NCBI RefSeq assembly: GCF_000317635.1
Contig: NC_019779.1
Coordinates: forward strand, 2,046,001 to 2,110,000
Direction of reading: 5' to 3'
From: Halothece sp. PCC 7418
GTDB taxonomy: Bacteria; Cyanobacteriota; Cyanobacteriia; Cyanobacteriales; Rubidibacteraceae
DNA: 64,000 bases
In this document: piece by piece, positions 44,436 to 52,806 of the stretch
Position numbering within the stretch: the stretch's first letter is position 1
Layout: the number at the start of each line of letters is the position of its first letter
The notes under the pieces: model-generated
Database searches by the model: none
What the model was told of the DNA's origin: nothing
Seen by the model: the letters and a program-made list of their open reading frames with translations, nothing else
Made by a program: the position numbers and the translations under genes

Positions 44436-47400
44436 GTTTAAATCCCCGATTTTCAGGGGACTAAATTGAAACTTTTGATTCAGGCCCCGAGCCAAATCCC
44501 GATCCCGTTTAAATCCCCGATTTTCAGGGGACTAAATTGAAACTCTAACTAAAAATAATCATAACACATTCTTTTAAAAGTTTAAATCCCCGATTTTCAG
44601 GGGACTAAATTGAAACAAGCAATTTTATATTGCTCAGGAGTGCTAGGCAAGTTTAAATCCCCGATTTTCAGGGGACTAAATTGAAACAGGGAAATATACC
44701 AGATGGTAGCAGTAAGGTAGCAGTTTAAATCCCCGATTTTCAGGGGACTAAATTGAAACCTAAGATGACCGCAGTGGCGCAATAACAACTTCTGTTTAAA
44801 TCCCCGATTTTCAGGGGACTAAATTGAAACCTTTTCAGTCTTGCGATCCTCGTAGTCATCAAATGTTTAAATCCCCGATTTTCAGGGGACTAAATTGAAA
44901 CATTAAAAGAGGGGTTAAAAGTTGTTGGATTCAATGTTTAAATCCCCGATTTTCAGGGGACTAAATTGAAACACGGACTGAATATTACAAAACCATCGGG
45001 GCAAAGGTTTAAATCCCCGATTTTCAGGGGACTAAATTGAAACTTTTTCTGTGGTCAGAATAGCCTAAGTATTCTGGTTTAAATCCCCGATTTTCAGGGG
45101 ACTAAATTGAAACGAAAGAAGAGCGCAACGACAACAGCAGTGACACCGCAACGGTTTAAATCCCCGATTTTCAGGGGACTAAATTGAAACTATTTTGTGG
45201 TTTCAGGATGAATCCTACCTAAAATCGTTTAAATCCCCGATTTTCAGGGGACTAAATTGAAACTTGCTCAAGTTTTGGCATCATTGTGTAGTCAAATACT
45301 GTTTAAATCCCCGATTTTCAGGGGACTAAATTGAAACAGGGAATTTTGTAATATCTTCTATGCCAAGATTTTCGTTGATAGTTTAAATCCCCGATTTTCA
45401 GGGGACTAAATTGAAACTAACATCTGCAATGGTTTCTTCTAGGAGTTCCCACTGTTTAAATCCCCGATTTTCAGGGGACTAAATTGAAACCCATCGCTTT
45501 GACTTTCATTCTACTAATGAAAAGGGAGGTTTAAATCCCCGATTTTCAGGGGACTAAATTGAAACCTGGTCGCAGTAATGAATATCCTCATTGGCTCTTA
45601 GAGTTTAAATCCCCGATTTTCAGGGGACTAAATTGAAACTTATTAATAGGTAAATAAGGTGGATCGAGATATAGTTTAAATCCCCGATTTTCAGGGGACT
45701 AAATTGAAACAAAAATAAGCCAGAACAACCGCTCCATGACACAGTTCGTTTAAATCCCCGATTTTCAGGGGACTAAATTGAAACTTTTCATAAACGAAAA
45801 CCAAAGTACAAGAAATGCTGTTTAAATCCCCGATTTTCAGGGGACTAAATTGAAACGAGAAAAGCTGCGGATGGATTTTAGGCGGAGCTTGCCCAAGTTT
45901 AAATCCCCGATTTTCAGGGGACTAAATTGAAACCCGATATAAGATTTACTGGCTTTAGTTGCTCCTGTTCTGTTTAAATCCCCGATTTTCAGGGGACTAA
46001 ATTGAAACATCGACTCTCTGACTAGCGTTAATCTTCGCAGCACCTTCAGTTTAAATCCCCGATTTTCAGGGGACTAAATTGAAACTCCTTCCTAAAATGA
46101 GATATCTGTTAATCCTTTGTGTTTAAATCCCCGATTTTCAGGGGACTAAATTGAAACTGAGTATTCGGGCAACGCTCGAATATCATCCAGTGTTTAAATC
46201 CCCGATTTTCAGGGGACTAAATTGAAACTTTGAATAAAGTGTAAACTCTGTAAACTTAGGCGGTTTAAATCCCCGATTTTCAGGGGACTAAATTGAAACT
46301 TTTTGGTTGTGACAATTCTGAAGGGGGGTCAAGTGTTTAAATCCCCGATTTTCAGGGGACTAAATTGAAACGTTGTTTAGCGATATCTTCGCCTGATTGC
46401 TCCCAAGTTTAAATCCCCGATTTTCAGGGGACTAAATTGAAACGTCAACGCTTTACCAACTCGTTTGGCAGTTGACCAAAGTTTAAATCCCCGATTTTCA
46501 GGGGACTAAATTGAAACCCGCTAGTTGTCCCCTCGGCTATGGTTGCGGTGTTTAAATCCCCGATTTTCAGGGGACTAAATTGAAACGGTAAGTGTAATTG
46601 GGTCTTTATCATCATCTTCGTTTAAATCCCCGATTTTCAGGGGACTAAATTGAAACCTTATCATGAAGAAGAACATCTACACTAATTTAATGTGTTTAAA
46701 TCCCCGATTTTCAGGGGACTAAATTGAAACTGGCATTTTCAATTTTCTGCTCTAGTGAATCCAGATCTGGTTTAAATCCCCGATTTTCAGGGGACTAAAT
46801 TGAAACCATTTCCAGCATTGGCTCTCCCCCGATGGTAATTGCGTTTAAATCCCCGATTTTCAGGGGACTAAATTGAAACGCTGGGCTGACATTCCCCCGG
46901 AAAACAACCCAGAGTTTAAATCCCCGATTTTCAGGGGACTAAATTGAAACTATTAATTGCTTACGGTAGTCCTGATTACGGACTAAGCACAGTTTAAATC
47001 CCCGATTTTCAGGGGACTAAATTGAAACTTCTACAATTAGATAATTAGCAAGTTGCTACCAGTGACTACCGTTTAAATCCCCGATTTTCAGGGGACTAAA
47101 TTGAAACTTACAGCAACTCGTAGAGGCGTACTGTGAAGGAGATAGTTTAAATCCCCGATTTTCAGGGGACTAAATTGAAACTTCCCCACCCTGAATATAA
47201 GCAGAATAAAAATACGGGTTTAAATCCCCGATTTTCAGGGGACTAAATTGAAACATTAATCCCAGATACAGACGGCATTTTAACCTCCCAGTTTAAATCC
47301 CCGATTTTCAGGGGACTAAATTGAAACAAAACTACTCGCTGAGGAGTACCGTCGCTTAACAGTTTAAATCCCCGATTTTCAGGGGACTAAATTGAAACAG

Positions 47401-48051
47401 AGTATGGGGACCAGAAATAGCAAATACTTCAATGGTTTAAATCCCCGATTTTCAGGGGACTAAATTGAAACGTTAGGGTCGAAGGGATGCTCCCTAAACT
47501 CAAAAGCAGTTTAAATCCCCGATTTTCAGGGGACTAAATTGAAATAACGCTACTCAGCAACAAGTCCTTACTCTTATGAGTTTAAATCCCCGATTTTCAG
47601 GGGACTAAATTGAAATTATTACCCCAGTTATTGCGCTCTAAAGGAACAGGTGTTTAAATCCCCGATTTTCAGGGGACTAAATTGAAATCCTTTTTTTTGC
47701 CTCAGCTTCTAGTCGATCTTCCAGTTTAAATCCCCGATTTTCAGGGGACTAAATTGAAATCAAAAGTTAAATTATTGTTGTTGTGCGGGCTTTAAACGTT
47801 TAAATCCCCGATTTTCAGGGGACTAAATTGAAACACAGTGTTTACAGGTGGGCTTGTTGATGCCGATGTTTAAATCCCCGATTTTCAGGGGACTAAATTG
47901 AAACATAATTGTGATTACTATCCTTTTTATATGGCTATTGTTTAAATCCCCGATTTTCAGGGGACTACGTTGAAACTCAATTTAGTCCTACAAATAATGA
48001 GGATTAAAACAAGTGTTTAAATCCCCGATCCTCAGGGGACTAAATTAAAAC
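44436..48051 (+). CRISPR. Type I-G CRISPR array, 50 repeats and 49 spacers
   Basis: The 37-base repeat begins GTTTAAATCCCCGATTTTCA and ends GGGGACTAAATTGAAAC. A stem TCCCC/GGGGA with an 8-base loop is clear. I counted 50 repeat starts, from 44436 to 48015; spacers are mostly 34-40 bases (one of 43 at 45338-45380). Repeats 1-42 appear identical. Repeats 43-46 (47509-47760) end in T in place of C, 47-48 are canonical, 49 (47940-47976) has ACG for AAA-type change, and 50 (48015-48051) has several changes. Transcription is left to right from the leader. Spacer 49 is special (see findings). Confidence 0.97.
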
Positions 48052-48241
48052 AAACTGAGAGCAAATGCAGAAAGTTACAGCAGATCCCCCCTTCGCCCCT
48101 CTTAGTAAGGGGGGATGAGGGGATCGTTGTGTAGCACTAGTTGATCGAGAGGGTATAAATTAGGAGATGATTTTCTCGCAGTTGTTTACGTAAAACGAGG
48201 CAATGTAATTAGGATTATTAGTGCTAGGAGAGCCAAAAAAT
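48052..48241. other. Downstream flank of the array with a C/G-rich hairpin
   Basis: CCCCCCTT at about 48086-48093 and AAGGGGGG at about 48108-48115 form a hairpin with further pairing GATCCCC/GGGGATC on the outside. This probably terminates the array transcript. It resembles the inner arms of the TATAGC-type MITEs. No gene is seen. Confidence 0.5.
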
Positions 48242-48463
48242 ATGAGCGTAGAGCATACCAATCAAAATACTCGGATTTTAGCTAAGGACGTTTGGAAAGT
48301 AGAAGGTGAGACTGATTGGGAAAAAGTTAGAGCAATGACCGATGAAGACATCAACGCTGCTATTGCTGATGACCCTGACACGATTGATACCGATGAGACT
48401 TTCTGGGAAGATGCTGTGGCTAGTCCTCCCTTGACGTTTCTTGATCAGGAGGAGCAGTCTTGA
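48242..48463 (+). CDS. BrnA-like antitoxin-type small acidic protein
   Basis: With the ATG at 48242 the protein has 73 residues, MSVEHTNQNTRILAKDVWKV. The middle part TDWEKVRAMTDEDINAAIAD followed by DPD and TFWEDA resembles the BrnA/CopG-type antitoxins found with small RNase toxins. A BrnT-like toxin gene is not found on either side. The 7-codon upstream extension in the frame is unlikely. It lies 190 bases after the array and may be unrelated to it. Confidence 0.55.
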   Translation: MSVEHTNQNTRILAKDVWKVEGETDWEKVRAMTDEDINAAIADDPDTIDTDETFWEDAVASPPLTFLDQEEQS

Positions 48464-48760
48464 AGAGTCAGTTGCTAATTGGGCAAACAAAGATTCGTTA
48501 GCGGATGCGTATTCTAAGCTACGGGCTTTTATGATTAAGCTGTTAAGCATTTAAATTGGCTTGTGGATATGAGGCAACAGGCAATAGGCAATAGGCAATA
48601 ATGGGAGTGATCAGCTTTTCCAGCTAATTGCAAGAATACCCCATTTAAGTGCGTCTTAGCTTAGCAAAACTTGTGCTGAAAATTAACCTTCAGATTTTGA
48701 GTAATTCTTAGTGAGCTAGGTTGTAAAATTCTTTGTGTCTTTGTGGTTGAATGCGTAATA
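48464..48760. other. 297-bp intergenic stretch with a gene fragment and short tandem repeats
   Basis: In the frame one base away from the antitoxin-like gene, 48462-48554 can encode EESVANWANKDSLADAYSKL and a short tail, which reads like the C-terminus of a larger protein, but it has no start of its own. At about 48570-48600 there are tandem AGGCAATA octamers. No promoter is clear for the next gene. Confidence 0.4.
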
Positions 48761-49060
48761 ATGAAACGACTCCAAATTTGTGCTTATTTATGCAGTCTCA
48801 GTTTCAGTGTTCTGGGAATCGTGACCCCAAGTGTTGCTCTCCCCCCACCCGAGGATACCCCAGAAGAAGTCTTACGAACTAAAATTATACTGGAAGCGCG
48901 ATCGCGCATTGATGGTCAGCCCTTAACCCCTGCTGAGTATGCTCAACTCCAAGCCGACTTAGCCGAATCTCCCTATCCCCCTGAGTTAAGTCCCGAAGTC
49001 CAACAACTTATCTTTCTCTTACAAATTCGTCAAATGCTGCGAATCTTGACCCCACTCTAG
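48761..49060 (+). CDS. Small secreted protein of unknown function
   Basis: The start at 48761 gives MKRLQICAYLCSLSFSVLGI, a signal peptide that is probably cleaved after SVA (about residue 27). The longer frame upstream adds six codons without improving it. The mature part is about 70 residues with a run of prolines and acids (PPPEDTPEEV) and LTPAEYAQLQADLAE, then a helical C-terminus. I recognise no domain. Such short secreted proteins are common next to glgB-type genes in cyanobacteria, but no role is known to me. Confidence 0.65.
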   Translation: MKRLQICAYLCSLSFSVLGIVTPSVALPPPEDTPEEVLRTKIILEARSRIDGQPLTPAEYAQLQADLAESPYPPELSPEVQQLIFLLQIRQMLRILTPL

Positions 49061-49113
49061 GTAAAGTGAAGGGAACTTGCCATCGACCCGCAGTTACGGA
49101 TTACTGAATCAAT

Positions 49114-51414
49114 ATGTCCCAAAATTTGACCCCAGAACAAGTCCAACAAATTGTCTCTCATCAACATCCCAACCCCTTTCAAGTTCTTGGGGCGCATTTG
49201 ATCGAAACCGACGACCAGCAGCAAAAATGGGCAATTCGCGCTTATGTTCCCCATGCAGAAGCCGTGTGGGTGCGTTTACCCGCAGCGAGAGAAGAACACC
49301 CGATGCAAACTCAGCATCACCCTCAATTTTTTGAGTGCATCCTTGATTTAGATGGAAAACCTCTGATTAATTATCAACTCCGCATCCAAGAAAAAGAACG
49401 GGAACGGGTGATTTATGATCCTTATGCGTTTCCGTCCCCTCTTCTGACTGAATATGACCGCTATCTCTTTTCAGAAGGCAATCATCACCGCATTTACGAA
49501 AAACTGGGAGCGCATCCCACAACCGTTAAGGGAGTCACAGGGGTTTATTTTGCTACATGGGCTCCAAACGCGCAAAGCATTGCTATTGTTGGCGATTTTA
49601 ACGACTGGGAAAAAGGACAACATCCCATGCAAAAAGGAGAAAATGGGATTTGGGAACTGTTTATTCCTGGTGTAGAAGTGGGACAATGCTATAAATATAT
49701 TATTACGGGGAAAAACGGAGAAATTGAAGATAAATCCGATCCTTATGGCTTTCAGCAAGAAGTACGCCCCCATACCGCTTCCATTGTCACTGATTTAGAT
49801 ACTTATACATGGGGAGATAGTGCTTGGTTAGAAAAACGCCGTCATCGTGATCCCTTACAGTCTCCCATTTCGGTTTATGAAGTCCATTTAGGATCTTGGT
49901 TACAAGGGTCAGTGCATGATCCACCGCGCAGTTTACAAGGGAACGTTTCTCCCGTAACCATGTCGGCGGAAAATCAAGAAGCAAGGTTTCTGACTTATTA
50001 CGAACTTGCGGAAACGCTCATTCCCTATGTGAAAGAATTAGGTTATACCCATATTGAACTGCTTCCGCTGGCTGAACATCCCTTTGATGGATCTTGGGGT
50101 TATCAAGTCACCGCTTATTATGCTTGCACCTCTCGCTATGGCCCCCCTCAAGACTTAATGTATTTTGTCGATCAATGTCATCAAAACGGCATTGGGGTCA
50201 TTCTCGATTGGGTACCTGGACACTTTTCTAAAGATATCCACGGCTTAGCCCTATTCGATGGCACGCATCTTTATGAACATCCTGATCCGCGACGAGGAGA
50301 ACATAAAGAGTGGGGAACCTATGTTTTCAATTATGCCCGTCCTGAAGTTAAAAATTTTCTAGTCGCCAATGCTCTCTTCTGGCTCGATAAATATCATCTG
50401 GATGGCTTACGGGTGGATGCAGTTGCATCAATGCTCTATCTTGATTATCAACGACAAGAGGGAGAATGGTTACCCAATGAGTTTGGGGGAAGAGAAAACC
50501 TAGATGCGGTCGCATTTCTCCGCCAAACCAATTATTTACTCTTTAGTTACTTCCCTGGGGTTGTCTCCATTGCGGAAGAGTCCACCGCTTGGCCAATGGT
50601 GTCTTGGCCCACTTATACGGGCGGTTTAGGCTTTAACCTGAAATGGAATATGGGCTGGATGCACGATATGCTCGATTATTTCAGTATGGATCCCTGGTTC
50701 CGCCAGTTTCATCAAAATAATTTAACGTTTAGTATGTGGTATCACCACAGCGAGAATTATATGCTGGCGTTATCTCATGATGAGGTGGTACATGGGAAAA
50801 GCCATATTTTAGGGAAAATGCCAGGGGATGAATGGCAAAAGTTTGCGAATGTGCGCTGTTTATTTGCCTTTATGTTTACCCACCCTGGAAAGAAAACTTT
50901 ATTTGCTTCCATGGAGTTTGGACAATGGAATGAGTGGGATGAAACCACCCCGTTAGATTGGTGGCTGTTAGAGTATCCTTTACATTCTCGTCTTAAACAA
51001 TATGTGGGAGACTTAAATAATCTTTATCGCCAACAACCTGCGTTATACGAACAAGATTTTATGGATGAGGGTTTTAGTTGGATTGACTGTAATGATCATC
51101 GCCATAGCGTGATCTCCTTTATTCGTCGCGCCCAAGATCCGTCCGACTTTTTGCTGGTTGTTTGCAATTTTACCCCCCAACCCCACAGTCACTACCGAGT
51201 GGGTGTTCCCACCGCAGGCTTCTATCAAGAAATTTTTAATTCTGATAGTCGCGAGTATGGGGGGAGTAATATGGGAAACTTGGGGGGGAAATGGACAGAA
51301 GAATGGACGTTTCATGAACAGCCCTATTCCCTCGATTTATGCTTACCGCCTTTAGCGGTGACTATATTTAAGTTAGATGCGGAGAAAACGAGGGAAACTG
51401 ACTCGTCTCGTTAG
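49114..51414 (+). CDS. glgB: 1,4-alpha-glucan branching enzyme (GH13)
   Basis: The 766-residue enzyme has an N-terminal carbohydrate-binding domain (HQHPNPFQVLGAHLIETDDQ), a CBM48 (GVYFATWAPNAQSIAIVGDF), then the GH13 barrel: nucleophile Asp in DGLRVDAVASMLYLDY (about residue 434), acid Glu in VSIAEESTAWPMVSWP, and HDEVVHGKSHI for the third carboxylate. It adds alpha-1,6 branches to glycogen. Full family length (about 760 in cyanobacteria). Confidence 0.96.
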   Translation: MSQNLTPEQVQQIVSHQHPNPFQVLGAHLIETDDQQQKWAIRAYVPHAEAVWVRLPAAREEHPMQTQHHPQFFECILDLDGKPLINYQLRIQEKERERVIYDPYAFPSPLLTEYDRYLFSEGNHHRIYEKLGAHPTTVKGVTGVYFATWAPNAQSIAIVGDFNDWEKGQHPMQKGENGIWELFIPGVEVGQCYKYIITGKNGEIEDKSDPYGFQQEVRPHTASIVTDLDTYTWGDSAWLEKRRHRDPLQSPISVYEVHLGSWLQGSVHDPPRSLQGNVSPVTMSAENQEARFLTYYELAETLIPYVKELGYTHIELLPLAEHPFDGSWGYQVTAYYACTSRYGPPQDLMYFVDQCHQNGIGVILDWVPGHFSKDIHGLALFDGTHLYEHPDPRRGEHKEWGTYVFNYARPEVKNFLVANALFWLDKYHLDGLRVDAVASMLYLDYQRQEGEWLPNEFGGRENLDAVAFLRQTNYLLFSYFPGVVSIAEESTAWPMVSWPTYTGGLGFNLKWNMGWMHDMLDYFSMDPWFRQFHQNNLTFSMWYHHSENYMLALSHDEVVHGKSHILGKMPGDEWQKFANVRCLFAFMFTHPGKKTLFASMEFGQWNEWDETTPLDWWLLEYPLHSRLKQYVGDLNNLYRQQPALYEQDFMDEGFSWIDCNDHRHSVISFIRRAQDPSDFLLVVCNFTPQPHSHYRVGVPTAGFYQEIFNSDSREYGGSNMGNLGGKWTEEWTFHEQPYSLDLCLPPLAVTIFKLDAEKTRETDSSR

Positions 51415-51746
51415 GCTTTTGGTTTAATGCCTTTGCGCTGGAGACACTGTTGAAACTGTTGTTCGTCTTCACTGACCTTGTAGTCTTCTGTATTTTCTTT
51501 CAGGCGAAAGACTCGTTCGAGATAATCATTTCCAAACTTCGCGATCGCGCTTTGTAAGTCTGCTTTACCATAGTCTTCAGGCAAGCATTCCACAACGGCG
51601 GTTAAGTCTCTTCCTTCCGAATCTACATATTTCTCTGCATCCGCTTGTGCGGGATGACTGGTCACGGTTTGGACGAGGGCAAAACCAAGGACAACAGCAA
51701 CTAAGAGACCGCGTTTGAGTTGTTTCCAGAGGGGATGAGTGAACAT
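51411..51746 (-). CDS. Secreted small protein, hypothetical
   Basis: The 111-residue protein starts MFTHPLWKQLKRGLLVAVVL with a hydrophobic core up to about residue 30 and AQA-type cleavage near SHPAQA. The mature part (ADAEKYVDSEGRDLTAVVEC) has two cysteines (VECLPEDYG, FQQCLQRKG). I do not recognise the family. It converges with glgB and overlaps its end by 4 bases. Confidence 0.6.
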   Translation of the reverse strand: MFTHPLWKQLKRGLLVAVVLGFALVQTVTSHPAQADAEKYVDSEGRDLTAVVECLPEDYGKADLQSAIAKFGNDYLERVFRLKENTEDYKVSEDEQQFQQCLQRKGIKPKA

Positions 51747-51863
51747 AGTAATTAAGATTTGTAACGCTTCCCTTGCTATTGCAACAAAAATAAACTAATC
51801 CTTCCTCTCTCATGAGGAATGTTTCTGTATATTAGTCATTAGTCATTTGGTAACTGATCACTG

Positions 51864-52673
51864 CTAAAGTGTAGGACGCATCCGCCGACCCGTGACATAT
51901 TCTTGGGTTGCGGACTGACTCGGACGTTGGAAAATAATTTCTGTGCGGTCATATTCCACCAAACGTCCCGATTTTTGTTCTTCCCCATCGAGATCAAAAA
52001 AGGCAACGCGATCGCAGACCAGTGAGGCTTGTTTAAGGTTGTGAGTGACAATAATTAGGGTGTAGTCTTTTTGCAGTTCCCGAATCAACTCTTCCACTCG
52101 TGCTGTGGAAATGGGATCTAAAGCCGAACAGGGTTCATCCATTAAAATCACTTCTGGTTGCAGCGCGATCGCGCGAGCAATGCAAAGTCTTTGTTGTTGT
52201 CCGCCAGAAAGAGTCAGAGCATTTTTTTTCAAGCGATCTTTCACTTCATCCCATAACCCCACCTGACGCAGAGAATACTCCACTAACTCATCCTTATCCC
52301 CCTGATAGCCATTAACCCTTAACCCAACGGCAATATTATTATAAATTGACTTCGGAAAGGGATTTGGACGCTGAAACACCATCCCAACTTGTTGTCGTAA
52401 GGTTACAGGATTCACGTCTTCATCATGAATATTCCTACCATTTAAGGTAATTAAACCCGTCACTTTTGCCCCTTTGACCAAATCATTTAAGCGATTAAAA
52501 CTCCGTAAAAGGGTACTTTTACCGCAGCCAGAGGGGCCAATTAAACCAACAACATTATGTCGAGGAATTTCTAAATTAATATTATGTAAAGTGCATTGCC
52601 CACTGTAATAAACAGAGACATTACTAGCTTGTAAAACAATATCCTGTGGTTTACGTACTGATGAAGATTGCAT
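51864..52673 (-). CDS. pstB: Phosphate ABC transporter ATP-binding protein
   Basis: The 269-residue protein (start MQSSSVRKPQDIVLQASNVS with GGTGAT upstream) has Walker A GPSGCGKSTLLRSFNRLNDL, the signature TLSGGQQQRLCIARAIALQP, Walker B VILMDEPCSALDPISTARVE and the H-loop IIVTHNLKQA. The RSFNRLNDL segment is characteristic of PstB. It powers high-affinity phosphate uptake. An ATG 3 codons upstream is an alternative start. It follows the fused pstC-pstA after 133 bases that contain repeat sequence. Confidence 0.93.
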   Translation of the reverse strand: MQSSSVRKPQDIVLQASNVSVYYSGQCTLHNINLEIPRHNVVGLIGPSGCGKSTLLRSFNRLNDLVKGAKVTGLITLNGRNIHDEDVNPVTLRQQVGMVFQRPNPFPKSIYNNIAVGLRVNGYQGDKDELVEYSLRQVGLWDEVKDRLKKNALTLSGGQQQRLCIARAIALQPEVILMDEPCSALDPISTARVEELIRELQKDYTLIIVTHNLKQASLVCDRVAFFDLDGEEQKSGRLVEYDRTEIIFQRPSQSATQEYVTGRRMRPTL

Positions 52674-52724
52674 GATTATCACCGATTTAATGATTATAGT
52701 GTTTCTTAGTGTGTCGAGAACAGT

Positions 52725-52795
52725 GACCAGTTACCAAAGAACGAAGAACAAAGAACAAAGAACAAAAATTAAGAATGTACCTCATGAGAATGAAA
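52725..52795. repeat. Dispersed AGAACAAAGAAC-type repeat between pstB and pstCA
   Basis: GTGACCAGTTACCAAAGAAC continues with two more AAAGAACAAAGAAC units and ends in GTACCTCATGAG. In reverse complement this matches the left half of the MITE at 32120-32291. It separates pstB from pstCA. Confidence 0.6.
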
Positions 52796-52806
52796 ACTCC
52801 TACAAC

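Noticed and set aside
44597-46043. Minus-strand open frames made of repeated FQFSPLKIGDLN units
   Set aside because: They are translations of the CRISPR repeat on the other strand, not a repeat protein.
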